Positions 1 to 12,893 of a stretch of DNA of 64,000 nt are shown piece by piece; within the stretch, counting starts at the first letter, position 1, and each line of letters begins with the position of its first letter. The translations under genes were made by a program, and so were the position numbers. The DNA lies in the NCBI GenBank assembly GCA_002189035.1, contig NEEC01000013.1, positions 372,001 to 436,000 of the forward strand, written 5' to 3'. The DNA is from Utricularia gibba (Eukaryota > Streptophyta > Magnoliopsida > Lamiales > Lentibulariaceae). Below the pieces are notes generated by a model. It saw only the letters and a program-made list of their open reading frames with translations. It made no database searches and was not told the origin of the DNA.

Positions 1-2454
1 AAAATGGTCCAAAATTATTTTCAATGCCCTATTGGAATTTTGCATGTTGATAGGGTTGGTGAATATACTTCTACTGCTTTAAGGCAATTTCTTTGTGATC
101 ATGGTATTCAGTGGTAGTCCTCTTGCACTGATCGTGTAGCTCAGAATGATATTATAGAAAGGAAGCATTTACATATTACTGAAGTGGCTTTATCTTTTAT
201 GTTTCGAGTTTCCTAAATATCTCTAGAGTGAGATTTTTCATATTGCATTCACTATAATCAATCACTTCCAACACTTATTCTTGATGGGGCATCTCCATAT
301 CAAGCCTTATTTAATTGTGCTCCTGATTACACGTTATTGTGCATTCTTGGTGTCGGGCCTTTTTTCATATTCTGCGCAAGCATTGTAGCAAATTTGATCT
401 CAAATCTACTGCTTGTGTTTTCTTGGGTTACTATTCTAAAAAAAGGGATATCGGTGTTTTCAGCTTTCTTCTCGGCACATTCTTGTATCACAAGATGTGA
501 ACTTTGACAAATGGAGTTTTCCTTTCCTTGATCATGCCACTGGATCACCAACTAGTGACCATTCCTTCTCGACGGCTCCTTCTTGCCCCCTGAAGAGTGG
601 GTTCAGTGCTTGTGCGACCAGTGGTTGCTATGTTGACCCTGAATTCATTTCCCTTGCTTCACCACTGAATTCTTGACATTCGGTGGCTATTCAAGATCCT
701 TTAATACAGACGATCATGAATGATGGCCCTGCTAATGTTAATGATGTCGTGAGTGACTACCCTACTGAGGTTAGTGATGCTGATGGTGAATTCTATTGCC
801 CCCCCCCCCCCCCAAAGGTGATGTCATCACTACCTTGTCACTCAGAGAGGTAGCGCCAATTTTCTGTTCGTCTTCGTGACTATATTTTTGTCATCCATGT
901 TGCCATTTCGATCGACTGCTTTGAGCCATTGACTTTGGCTAGGCCATTTCAAAGTCTTGTTGATGCGATGCTATGACAAAGGAAATTACTACTATGCACT
1001 TGAATGATGTGTGGGAAATGGTTCCAAAAATCTGATATAAAAATATTGTTGGGAGTAAGTGGATTTATCGTATCAAGAGGAAGGCAGATGGTTCTATTGA
1101 ATGATTTAAAGCATGTTTAGTGGCTTAGGGATTTACTTAGAAAGATGGGGTTGACTATGATGGATCTTTTAGTCTGATTGTAAAGATTATTACAGTTCAG
1201 TTAATTTTGCAGCTTGCTTCCAATTGGCCCCTATTTTAGCTCGATATCAAAAATGCTTTTTTGAATGGAAAACTTTACGAGGAAGTATTCATGGAGCAAC
1301 CTCTTGGTTTTGATGAAGATGATTGTACTCACTTTGTTTATCGTCTCAAGAAGTCTATCTATGACTTGAAACAAGCACCTCATGCTTGGTTCCAACATTT
1401 TGAGTGTGCACTCTTGACTCTTGGTTTTCTTAAATCTAATGCCGATCACTCATTGTTCATTTATCGTAAGCAAGGGGAGATTGCCTTGCTTTTACTTTAT
1501 GTTGATGATATCATTTTGACAAGAAATTCTCCATACTTGTGATGGAAATTGAAACAATTGCTGCACTCTCATTTTGGATAACTGATTTGGGTAATCTGAG
1601 CTATTTCTTGGGATCGAAAATCTATCGTACTTACTAAACTATCACCATATGCCCATCTAAGTACACCAATGAACTCATATCCAAGGCAAGAATGTCAAAT
1701 TGTAAGGCTTCACATACCCCGGCAGTTGCTTCAACTTCACCTTCATCTGGAGATGAAATACTGATGGAAAATCCTAAGAAATACAAATCTTTAGCTAGGG
1801 GCTTGCTGTATTTGACTCACTCATCTAGATATTAAATATACTGTGAATCATATTTTTCAGTTCAACCGATTCTAGGACACTTTGCTTCACTGAAAAGAAT
1901 ACTGAGATATCTTAAAGGTACTCCATGAGAGGGCCTAACGTTACAAAAGGAGGGTCCTAACTTGTTAGCATTATTCTCTCTACAAGCCTACTATGATGCG
2001 AATTGGGCAATTGATGTACACACTTGGAGATTTGTAAGTGGTTATTGCATATTCTTTAGTCGCAACTTGTTGGCATGGAAAAGCAAGAAACAAAGAACAA
2101 TGGCTCGATCAAGTACTAAGCTGAATATCGAGCTCTTGCAGCAATGGTGGTTGAATTGTTTGATAAGAAAGTTGATTCATTCACTGATTGGCAGCAAAGG
2201 AAAATCATAGATATTCTATGGCAACAAAAGTGTTATTGCAATTGCAAAAAATCCAATATTTCATGACAAGACAAAGCATATAGAAATCGATCATCACTTT
2301 GTGCATGAAAGAATCAATGATGAAGAGGTATGATTGGATTATCCTCATACTGAAAAGCAAATTGGAGATATTTTTACAAAAGGATTGAGGTAGCTTAGAT
2401 TTGAGTACTTACGAAGCAAACTCCTCAAATATCATTTGCATTGTTTGAGGGGAA
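1..2454 (+). mobile_element. Ty1/copia retrotransposon, 3' part of internal region, decayed
   Basis: The plus strand encodes broken copia pol, and the window edge cuts off its 5' part. Around 290-440 the integrase C-terminal region is readable (SPYQALF, then a typical linker). The reverse transcriptase lies at about 1000-1540, with a WIYRIKRKADGS-like start, the block FLNGKLYEEVFMEQPLGF at 1261 and an intact catalytic YVDD at about 1500. RNase H follows at about 1960-2400 with SGYCIFFSRNLLAWKSKKQ and a broken KHIEIDHHF region. In-frame stops and frame changes are frequent, so no full protein is made. A run of 15 C at 799-813 interrupts the stretch between integrase and reverse transcriptase. 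The order integrase before reverse transcriptase is diagnostic of copia. The motifs make this identification secure; the lineage was not determined. Confidence 0.93.
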
Positions 2455-2629
2455 TGCTGGAAATATTCGTAAATAAGGAAGTCATATATTTGTAATCTGT
2501 ATTACAATTAAATACAAAGTAAAAGATCTTGTATAAATATAATTGTTGTTCACTAAAAAAGGCAGTCAAGTTGGCTATATTTCATTGTCATCCATTATTT
2601 TATTCTTCAGTTATTTGTCTATCTCGACA
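2455..2629 (+). repeat. 3' LTR of the copia element
   Basis: Just after the RNase H region comes a short purine tract (TTGAGGGGAA, about 2445-2454). It is followed by TG at 2455 and a segment that ends in CA at 2629. A polypurine tract followed by TG...CA is the expected 3' end of a copia internal region. The LTR is short, about 175 bp, with a possible TATA-like AAATATAA near 2536. The 5' LTR lies outside the window, so the ends cannot be confirmed by comparison. Confidence 0.7.
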
Positions 2630-5600
2630 GCATTCTCTCTTACTTCATTATTCTGGTTCCATTTCATTATGAGCTAAATCTTTTCTCGAATGAAATGTTC
2701 GTTGATGCAGGCTTTCAAACGTTGCTTACCTTCTTCACCTTTCTGAGGGAAAATGAAGATGTTTCAGTGTGGTTAACACTGGTCAGGCACAAGGGAACTC
2801 TGCTCTTTGTTGTGAGGTGTTGCTGATAAATAATGTGTACTGCGGAAACCTCATTTGCTTCCATCAAAGAAACGAGGAGCAGCAATAACCTAATAAACCG
2901 GACACCAGAATGACAAGGTTATTTGCTACGTGAATACCGCAATTATAAAGTATTAAAAATTGATGCATTCATAATATATTTAAATAATAACAAATTTCTA
3001 ATTCAGTAATACAATGTTCCATAGAGTTTATATAATAAAATGAATAAATTCATAAGTTTAAAATAATTAAAAATTTACGAATGTTCGAAAACCTGTTCGC
3101 GGGTGGAACTACGGAACTAGGATCCTACATTCCAATCTAATGAAAAAATATTGATTTTAATGAATTGGTTTTAACTTTTTAATAAATTTTTTAAAATTTA
3201 CGTTTGTACCCTAAAAAATCTTTACAGGATCTTGGTAACTCACTAGGACATCATCCCATTATTTTTTAATATTTATGATATTGTGTATTGCATATTCAAT
3301 ATATATTAAATATGGAAAAACATGAAATATTTTCATAATACATGGAACGTAGCACTAGCTTAGCTTATAGGACACAACAGCAGCACAACTAATCAAGAAA
3401 CGAGTGGACACACCTGGTAACTAACTCATCAGTCATGATTCGGTTGCTAGCAGCAGTTTTATTAGTTTGGGCCATCAACGACAACAGCCCAGTTGGTATT
3501 GGCCTGGCCATATGGTAAGAAGCAAGCCTCTTGGAATCACGTCTGGTCTGGGCAAATGGAGATGTGTTGTAATAAATGATGTAAGCTTGAGAGGGGATGT
3601 GGGACAAGGAATTATGGAATCACGAGATCCCTTCATCCTCATTCATTGCCTCTTCAACTGTTTGGCGCCATAAAAGCCACCATAGCCCTACGTGGCTCTC
3701 TGTCTCTCTCTCTCTTTTTTTATAAGCCAAAAAGGAGATGATGAAACATAAAATATAGAATTTTCATGGTTATTAATGCAGCGGTGGCGTAGATATGCAT
3801 TCATGTTGTTCTTACTGGTCAAGTACAAATCTAGACCACAGATTCAGTCTTGCACGATATTCTCCTCCACCTCACGGCTCAGCTAACACCGTAGCGCAGT
3901 GTTACCAGAAGTTGCCGATGTGAGCTGAATCGCTTCTGTGGGATGGATATTCAGTACCGGTACTGGATGAGTCGAACCAGCCATATTGGATGATCTTAAT
4001 CTTTTTGAAAAAAGAAAACCTTGACAAATCAATAAATTTAATATTAGAATATGATTATGTGTGAAGGTATACTAGGAGTGCGTGCTCCACCGGCAGTCCA
4101 TCCATCGGAGGTGACTGGAGAAGACAAGTGTTGTCGAGCATAAAAGTCCGAGTTAGAGCTTTTTTTCCCATGCTTCAAGGCCACAAATGCCACCGAAAGA
4201 GATGATTATCATGTCCTCTCAAATTACGTCTTTGTGTGTGCATAGCAGTTTCCGATGTGGGTACCATAATTTACATTCAGAAATCAACTCAAACATTCTT
4301 TTACTGACTCTTTTTCACCTTAGGTTCTAGTTTCTCGAATTGTTAGTGTTACCTTTTAAAATCAGAGACGCTAAGTGTGTAATTTGTGGGATTGAATCAA
4401 CAACTTCTATTTAATTCACAATTAGAAGTTATTGTACAAATAAATACAAAATAAATAGGAACAGTTTATTTGAAACTAAATAATTTATTTATTAAATAAA
4501 TCACATTTTTTCAATTTATAGTTAAAATTAAAATAAATTAAGAATAAATAGCAGTATAATTATAAGTTAAGTTTTATAACAAATAGAGGTATTCTATAAA
4601 ATACTTAATTTTACTTGTACTTTAAATCATAAGTTACAAAATTAATCACACAAACTACAGCCTAGGCTTGGGAAAACTAAAAAATCGCAAGTGCTTGTTA
4701 CGCCAAAAAAAAAAGAAATTCCACTAAGAAAATGATTGATGCTGAGTCATATTGAATTCAAGGAGATGAAACCATCAAGAAAGAAGCCTTGAAATTCTGG
4801 ATATGTTCTATTCTAGGGTGTGATTTATGTGAAACCGAGAGATGAGGTCGCACTGGCGGAAAGCAGTGTTGTGTACCCCAAGAAAGTTAAAAAAAAAAAA
4901 AAAAAAAATAAGTGAGTAATATTCTAAAACAAAATAACACTAATAGTCATGGCCCCCCTTTATTACACACCACGTTCCGTCCCCTTCCTTTGGGATTTTT
5001 CCTTTTCTTATTCAGAAATAAAAATTTCATAGAAAATATGATTTTCATATCAAATAAATCTATAAAATGAGTATGTTCATAAAATAAAAATTAAACATAT
5101 AGATTCTTCAACATTTTATATAAAAATTTAAAAGATCCACCCTGTGGAAATATGTATAATGAGCTTTGAGTAGAACTTAAGAAGATGATGCTTGTGATAT
5201 GAAAATATGATACAAAATTATAGATTAAATTACAATTTAAGTTATAACTAAAACTAGTCATGAATCCACAATAAAATATGAAATTATAGAAAGCAATACA
5301 TCAAACACTAAATCTTAATTTAAATAAAATTAAAATGTGGATGCTTTAGGTATTTTACGGGAGTATATTCACTTGATCTTTAATCTTAAAACTCAAAATA
5401 GTAACTCATCTAAGATTGTGTAGATCTAACCGAATCCATCTCTATTATTTTTTTTTTATTTTCTTAAATTTCCTAAACCATCTTATACTTGGATCTTTCA
5501 CTTTCTAAGATAAATAAAACTAGGTCTATTCAATCCTATTTCTCCTCAATAAGATTATCTATGGAAGCACATCCCACTTCACCTCTAAGATTGAATTTTT

Positions 5601-7716
5601 TAAATTAGGTGTATTACCTCTTTTCTCTCTAGTATCTATCGTGCTTTGTTATGAAAAGTCACACAAATATTCACATGTCTTCAAACCCTACGCCAAGGTG
5701 ACATATATCCCCTTTATTTCCTAAGATACCATACAATATTTAGCCATTGATGTCAAAATAAAGCAAAACAATTTCATATCCAAGGTACACCCATATCCGT
5801 AATTTCAATTTTGAAAATAAAAGGTAAACAAAAAAAATTGAATTCTGAAAGCATTAAACAATTGAGTCTAATGTCGTGACACTTTTCCTAGTTTAGAATA
5901 ATAATGCTTGGAAACCAGGTTGATTTCTTCATGCACTTGTATTTGGGCTGATGTCAAGACGATAACACATATTTTTAGCAATTTTTTCAGGAAGAAAATT
6001 TGTGGTATTTTATTAAATTTAATGCTTTTAGTAGGAATTTCATTATTTTAGTAGTTTTAATATGATTTGTGTTTTTGTACACAAAAGTGGATTAAATGAA
6101 TGGTTGACTCCACTTTGGAATCTAATGTAGATGCTCTTAGTCTTAGAGCAAGTTATAGGAACATTCAAACAAAATCGCACTTCAAACTTGTGGTAAGCAA
6201 AAATGAATAAACTGGATTGAAGAGCATGTTACTCTTGGATGAATTAGTAGAAGCCAAAAAGTGGATAAAAGGAAATAATATGGAAACAGAAGAGGGTACA
6301 CCTAACCATACCAAAAAAAAAAGGAAAGAAGAGATATTTCTACACAAATTCAGCTAGTCAGAAATGGAACAAATGGGGAGAGAAGTCGAAGCAGAAAATC
6401 AAGAATGAAGATGAAACAATTTCCTTGCAACTGAAGAACTGGAACTTGTTTTCAGGCATTACTTCTCCTAACTAGAAGTAGCGTTGAGGCATCAGAACCC
6501 GATTGTTTAGCATTTTCATGATTCAAATTTTTCTTTTTGATTTGCTTTTTTTTTTTTTTTGAATAAACGTATCTCTATTCTCGTTTCATGAAGTTGATTT
6601 GTTTAATTTTAGCATTAGTGGCTAAGATAGATTCGGAAAGGGAAGAAAGTGAGAGTCTAGTCATTTAGTTTGGGTTCGACCAAATTGAGTGCGTATGTAT
6701 ATTTTCTTAACAAATCAGGATAACTAAAGAAAGAAGAAAGAGAAATATATCTAACTCAAAAAATACAACTAAAAATTAGATCAAAGAGTTGAGATATAAT
6801 TCAATAGGTAGAGTTTCTTATGTAAAAATCACTAGGAATGAGTATACTTCATTCTATATGGTATACGAAATGACCTAAGTGTGAAATAATTCAGGGTACT
6901 TGGAGAATTTAAAATCAAAAAATCAAGGGGACAATTGGGGTATACTTAGGATGTGTCAAGTTAGTTAGCATATCAAGGGATTTAGGACCAAAAGTTGAGT
7001 GAACATACTACCCCTGAAACTCGAAGGTATTGCATTTATATTTGTTGAATTAGAGAATCATATTATATCATTATTTTTATTTTCAAAATGTTGTTAAATC
7101 TCTGTTAGTTTTAGTTGAAAGTTATTATCCACTTCGACTTTGAAACTTGCAAGATCGTTAAACTATGCAAGTACTAACTTCTTGAGTTTGGCCTCCAACC
7201 CCAATGTACATCATGTGTTTGATGTGTATCTTGTGAGAAAGAGTTTTATTAACTTTATGTGATAATAAAGTTTGGTTTTACAGCGACCTTGCAAAATTTT
7301 CAAACTCTAATGCTCGCGTATTCACGTGAATTATTTTTTCTAATTTCTAGAGGTGGAAATAGGAAAGTGAACAAAAAGATGTAGTAAGTGTAAAATAATA
7401 AATGAAAAAATATGAGAATTAAAAATATTCTTCATTAATAATTTAAATATTAGATGAGAATAAAACAGAAGAGAATTAGAAAAAGAAAACTAATTAACTT
7501 TGGAGGCAAACTGGAAATTTGTACATGTACTTTTGAGGCTTGAGGTGGCCTACCATCCTTGTTCTTTCCCATACGTACATTTATTATGTTGATCATCTTC
7601 CTTCAGTAGGCCACACAATTTATCCGTCTTTTTCTACCCATTAACTCATCCATCTGCTCCTTTTGTGCCCCTTCTACTTGCTGGAGTTTTTCAAGCGGTA
7701 TCTTGTATGTGGATGA
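2630..7716. other. AT-rich intergenic region upstream of the NAC gene
   Basis: No coding region is supported here. The open frames are short, lack recognisable motifs and fall in AT-rich or simple sequence (poly-A near 4889, poly-T near 6547). The only structure I could support is a dispersed repeat at about 6745-7125, listed separately. The last few hundred bases must hold the promoter of the NAC gene starting at 7717, but no element was recognised with confidence. Confidence 0.6.
6745..7125 (+). repeat. Dispersed repeat, copy 1
   Basis: This stretch aligns by eye, in the same orientation, with about 31105-31490. Shared landmarks in the same order are TAGATCAAAGAGTT, an AATAGGTAGAGTTT-like block, TTCxTATATxxGGT, AACTTAAGTGAGCATA-like and TGAATTA...TTTTTA. 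Similarity is patchy, roughly two thirds, so the copies are old. No coding motif, LTR terminus or terminal inverted repeat was seen, and the class is unknown. Confidence 0.6.
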
Positions 7717-8946
7717 ATGGAGATCGCCTCCGAAGTTGTGATGCCCGGCTTCCGATTCCACCCCACGGAGGAAGAGCTCGTCGAGTTCTACCTTCGCCGG
7801 AAAGTGGAGGGTAAGCGTTTCAACGTAGAGCTCATCACCTCCCTGGATCTCTATAGCTATGACCCTTGGGAACTTCCTGGTACTTGATCTCTTCTTTTGT
7901 AGCTTCTTTGAGGAGAAGAATGATTCTTTTTTTCTTTTTGGTATTTATTCAAAATATAAAATTGATTTTAGGGTTGCAAACTTGGAACGCAATAGAATAG
8001 TGGGGTTGTGTGTGTGAGTTGTGATCATCAGTTTTAGTTGACGATCTGGAGCTTGTATTTCAGCCTTGGCGGTTGTTGGTGAGAAAGAATGGTACTTTTA
8101 TGTGCCAAGGGATCGGAAATACAGGAACGGGGATCGGCCGAACCGTGTTACAACTTCCGGCTACTGGAAAGCCACGGGAGCCGACAGGCTGATCCGAAGC
8201 GAGAGCCACAGGTCGATCGGACTTAAGAAAACCCTTGTTTTCTATTCCGGAAAAGCTCCTAAAGGTACGAGAACTAGGTGGATCATGAACGAGTATCGCC
8301 TGCCACAACATGACCCTGACCTCACGCGAAAGGTTTGATATACTCTAAAGTTACACAAAAATAATACATTACTCACATGACAAACTTGATAGCTAACTAG
8401 ACCTTAGTTTTGTTTTGTTTTTGCCGCTTATATCAATCAATTTACGGGCATTTTCCTGATCAGGCTGAGATTTCTCTGTGTCGAGTGTACAAAAGAGCTG
8501 GACTACAAAATCAGTCGCATTTCCCTCGATCGCTACCGGCAAAGACGAGTAGATCCTTTCCGGAGTCGGAGCCGGAGCTGAATAATACGGAAGACCTCCA
8601 AATGAACTTCAAAGGAAAAGCTAGAAAAACAACCAAAGATGTGGGACATTGCTTTGCTCACCTGCGGCAAAACAACTATTGCATCAATCCCCTTCGAGCA
8701 GACTCTTCTGGCTCGGAAATCCCCTTAGTCACGTCTCATTTTCATGCAGTTGATGACGAGCTTCAGAAATTAGTGAGCAACTGCTCGCAACAAGACGCTG
8801 CTCCAATCAGGAAGGAAGGTCCCCATTTCCACAGTAACTTCGTCTCCTATCTTCCAGAGTCGAACAACGACCTTTCTTCGGCCGCCCCCTCCGACCGGTT
8901 GTGGGACTGGAATGGTATTCTGGATGCCGGTAACCACTTCATGTAG
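7717..8946 (+). CDS. NAC domain transcription factor, LOV1/ANAC035-like
   Basis: Predicted exons 7717-7879, 8064-8332 and 8464-8946 give 304 aa; the GT-AG introns are in phases 1 and 0. The start is the first ATG of the frame, directly before the NAC domain. All five NAC subdomains are present in residues 9-155: A ([20 protein letters not shown]), B ([11 protein letters not shown]), C ([19 protein letters not shown] and [14 protein letters not shown]), D ([19 protein letters not shown]) and E ([10 protein letters not shown]). The intron positions, after WELP and before the ISLCRVYKR block, are the usual ones for NAC genes. NAC proteins are plant-specific nuclear DNA-binding regulators. Subdomain wording is closest, from memory, to Arabidopsis LOV1/ANAC035, linked to flowering time and cold response. 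The C-terminal half is divergent, as is normal for NAC activation regions, and ends with LWDWNGI. The gene looks intact. Family assignment is very secure; the exact orthologue is an inference. Confidence 0.95.
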
Positions 8947-10428
8947 TGGAATATATGTGAAGAACTGCAGGCTCATGTCCAGCAACTAGTTGTACTAAGT
9001 TGTGCTACACATATGGACTAATTCTGTATGCTATCCTCTATTGATCCATGCCTTAATTTTAGGGTTTCGTAGTTGCACCGCAACATGTTATGCCCCATAA
9101 CCAATGCAGTTATATGAACCTTGAAAATAAGAATTTCACTGCAGAAAGATCATGCCTCAACATTTAAGTCTAAGGTTTCAAACTCAGGTGTTTCCTCGGG
9201 TTCCCGAATCCGTCAGGCGAAAGACATGTAGATGAACCATAATAAGCAGTAAGTGAAACCAAAAAAGCTTTAGTTAGCATACCCAAGTCTTTCTTTCCAT
9301 TAGATTCTGATTACCGATTGAGCGAAAAGAAAAGAAAAGAGCATTTATGTGTGTGGAGTTGCAAGGATTGCGGAGAAACAAAGGCAGTAGAAGGCAACGA
9401 AGACCTGCAGAAGACTTTATCAGGCCAAGACTCCATCGGACCCCACTCTGCGTACTTGTGTCGAGTACTACCATCCCAAGGTGGGGTGCTGTCACCTACC
9501 AATATTTACCATCTCTAAAATTTTCATTCAAATCATTAATGCAGCGTTCGGATGTCGAATTGTGCCTAAGGAAACCATATTTAAGTATTGGAGAACGAAA
9601 AAATGGATTGGAAAAATTCGATAAAACATGATAATAATATTTTCCATTTGATGTTTTACATCGGGCAAAATGAAAAAAAAAATGTTTTGATGATATACAA
9701 TTTGTGTCACTTATTTCTCATAATGTCAAATAATACTACAGTGGTTGGTTTTCTTGCATATTTTGTTACATTGCTAAAGTTTTCTTTTGTAATTTAATGT
9801 ATTACATTTAAAAACTAATGTGGTCTCAATGCATACGATAAAGAATTACTAAATATTATTATTCTCTCCTTCTCTAATATCTCATTATTATTCTCATCAT
9901 GCTCAATTACCAAAAATTTATCAATAATATAATGAATCATATGACCTAACTTTTCAAAAATATATTATGTTTCATCTTAAAATATCTCAATTACATTAAA
10001 TTAAAAGTGACCGTGACAAATTTACAATTAACATACTCAAGATGATAGAATATAAAAAAAAACATGATAGTGTGACCCTATTATATATGACATGAAAGTC
10101 AGACAACATAAATTACCAATTTTCGAAATAAAAGCGCTACGCTTTGCCATTGCCCTGATATGAGAATGAGATGAGAGGCCGCGGTAGGTGTATTGGGCAA
10201 CTGAAGCCCAACGAGTGGGCTAAGAACACCTTTTGGGCCAATAAGATTCAATCCCCCGGCCCAAGTTAAAGTCTATCCTCTCATTTTCATGTGTACTGTC
10301 GGTGGAGGGGGATTTTGTGTTTCAGAAAGAGCACGCCATGTTTATCTAAATACATTTCAGTACCACAAGCCAAACGAGTATGCAATTCCTCCCATCTTCC
10401 ATGTAACAAGGGCAGCATACAGTCTCGG
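8947..10428. other. Intergenic region between NAC and KOR genes
   Basis: It holds the 3' ends of two convergent genes. A short open stretch near 9310-9630 shows no family motif and I do not call it. From about 9650 to 10130 the sequence is AT-rich. A cluster of TGGGCY-type motifs at 10190-10265 is noted under findings. Confidence 0.5.
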
Positions 10429-12821
10429 TCATGGCTTCCACGGGGCCGGAGGGGGAGGTTGCGTCGGAAACATGGGTGGCACGGCCGAGAACATGGTGTT
10501 CTTGTCGACGGTGGCGGTCGTATCACCAGAGAGAGCAACCAGGGCTGCAACAAGGCCAGCATTTCCAGCAAGAGTTGGCTCTGTGTAGTTGTAGTTTTTA
10601 CGGACATCATGGAAACCGTCATGCCGGTCGGGGCCAGCCACCATGGCTCCCACCACCGTGTTGGGATTCGGCTTCGGGGTGTCCCTCCATTTCCAACCTT
10701 CTTTGCAGCCGTACTGAACCCTGTTCTTGGGGATGGATGCGCCTCTATGGTGGACGTGCTTGGGATAGTGAGTCCCGAACCCGACAACATAGCTCATATG
10801 CCTGGGATTCTGGCCTAGGATGTAGTTGATCTAGGATGCCAAGAACATGGGATTCGGAGTCAGGGAATGATCATGGTCTAGTTGACCAGCAGCATTCATC
10901 AGAGATCATCATACCTGCGTCTGAGCGAATTCTCGAAGGATATCAGTCGTGTAGAAATTGGGGCCGCAGTTCCAGCCGGGGATATCAGATGCACGCATGT
11001 AGTCACTGAAAAGGGTAGCCAGAAAAGCAGCATTGACGGCATACTGAAGAGGCTGGGGAGCTCCATGGTTTAACTGAATCAACCCTCCTAATCAGGTGGG
11101 AATGATGAGTGTTATTGCCGAGAAGAGAACCAAAGTCGCAGAAGAATCGATTACCTCGTGTCCGGTTGAATGAAGTAAAATACGGGAGGAAGGAGCAGAG
11201 GTATATGCTTGTCTGGTTATGGAACGTCGCCAGGATTTCTTCATATGGATACCCGGGACTCAGGAACAATCGCAGTCGACTGAGCAGCAGCTAAACAGCG
11301 AAACAAGATTCCTCAGGAACACAAAACCAAAAGAAAATCATGAGACAGAATTCGAAAATGAGGCTTACTTGAGCTCCAGGAAGCTTGTTGTCCCAGCTGA
11401 ATACACCGTAATAAGGTCCACCCCAGAATGCACCGGCACGCTTGGCCAGAGTAGGGTGCGTACCGAGATGCAGGTATGATGAATTTCCGGTGGCGTAGTA
11501 TAGCCACGTTGCACCCCAAACGAACTCATCCCAGTAGCTTGTAGAATTATAGAAAATGGCAGCTTCATTTCCTTCACTGTATCTCCCTCTCTGCTTCCTA
11601 GAAAAATCGAAGAGAGTTCTGGCGCCATGTACAAGCTTCTGTGAGTAACGTTTGTTGTCCTTGAAAACAATGGATGCTGAAGCCAAAGCTGCAGCCATTT
11701 CGGCTGCTAGATCTGAGCAACTATGACATTCAGTCACGGGCCTTTCATAATCAATGTCCTCAGGCCGCATCCAACAGTAATGATCATTTGAATCAGAACC
11801 TCCCGAAGTATCTCCTACTCCAATCTGTCAACAGAAAACGTAATGGTTCATGCTCAGGTAACACTATCAATATGGCGAACACGAACCGTTCGTCTCTCCC
11901 CAGGATGAAACTCAGAGGTCTATGGTGTGCATTACCTGGGCAACCAGTCTGTCAATGGAGTCGGCCGTATGATTAAAAGTCTTGAGAAAGAAATCAGTTC
12001 CCCACTTGATAATATCCTTGACGTGATTCAGTTCCCCAGCTGCTTCATATTTGGCACTGTATTCTATCACGCTCCAACTCAACATTGTCATTGCAAACGA
12101 TTGAGGAAAATTGAACTTGATCGCGTCTCCAGCATCATAATAGCCACCCGTCAGATCCTTAAACAAAGTCGAAGAATCAGATTTTCCATCGTTTGTGCAC
12201 GAGTTTCCTCTCCATGAAACGTTGTTATGCTTCGGTAGTTTCCCCGCTGTAAGGTGACACGGAATCAATCAAAATTTCACGAGTCAGAGGACCCTCAGCG
12301 GTAATTCATACGTCAAAGGAAAAATACAGAATTGAAGCCTCTTACGCCGGTAAGGAAAACTCCCAAAGATGAATTATTTTGGAGAGATAATCAAACTCAA
12401 TCAGATTCATTGAAATCGGAAAAATCAAAAGAGCTCACGTTAGCTTACATCGCTGGGCGTTGAAAAACATTAGTGCCTTGTGCAGTGCCACAGTGTAATT
12501 ATCCGGCGGCGGCAGACGATGGTGATGGCGGGGCACTAGCTTGACGATCATGGTGATAAACCCAGCAAGAAACCCCGCCACAAGAAGTGTTCCGACGGTC
12601 CACATAAAGATCTTTCGACTGACAATGACGCACCCCAGATCTACGTATTTCTTCTTCTTAACTTCCCCAGTTGGCCCCAAAAGCCAGCTCTGCTGCGTTT
12701 CATCCAGTGGCCGCGACAGCGCCGCCCTATCGTAATCCTGCAAATTCCTACTTCGTTCATCGTCCGTGGCAGAGTCCCCCGCGATCTCCAACGGCCCACC
12801 CCATGGATCCCTCCCGTACAT
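10429..12821 (-). CDS. KOR1: Membrane-anchored endo-1,4-beta-glucanase, KORRIGAN type (GH9)
   Basis: Exons on the minus strand: 12821-12449, 12246-11936, 11824-11369, 11290-11155, 11087-10915 and 10830-10429. All introns are GT-AG, the phases close exactly, and the product is 616 aa (Arabidopsis KOR1 is 621). It is a type II membrane protein acting in cellulose synthesis at Golgi, plasma membrane and cell plate. The N-terminus [13 protein letters not shown] is the family start. The cytosolic tail has the sorting signals LL (47-48) and YVDL (59-62), and the transmembrane segment is at about 71-93. GH9 catalytic features are present: DAGD (162-165, nucleophile/base Asp), HVHHRG (508-513), Asp558 in [12 protein letters not shown] and the proton donor Glu567. 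Several NxS/T sites fit its glycosylation. The C-terminus is proline-rich and ends PPPPAPWKP. No key residue is missing. Orthology to KOR1 rather than a close paralogue is inferred. Confidence 0.97.
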
Positions 12822-12842
12822 ATTCTCCAACAAGATCAATAA

Positions 12843-12893
12843 AAAAACCCACTTCCCGGCGTGAGAATCAGCGCATTCAGGAAGTGGGTTTTT
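12843..12893 (-). promoter_or_regulatory. Perfect 14-bp inverted repeat in the KOR 5' leader
   Basis: AAAAACCCACTTCC at 12843-12856 is followed, after a 23-base loop, by its exact reverse complement at 12880-12893. In the mRNA this would form a hairpin whose 3' side ends 21 bases before the KOR start codon (12821-12819). The pairing is seen directly; that the segment is transcribed and has a role in translation are inferences. Confidence 0.6.

Noticed and set aside
799-813. Run of 15 C within the copia remnant
   Set aside because: A simple homopolymer in dead transposon DNA; it may also be an assembly artefact.
9311-9631. Overlapping open frames on both strands between NAC and KOR
   Set aside because: Mutually overlapping frames of similar length without any motif or splice context; no reason to prefer one.
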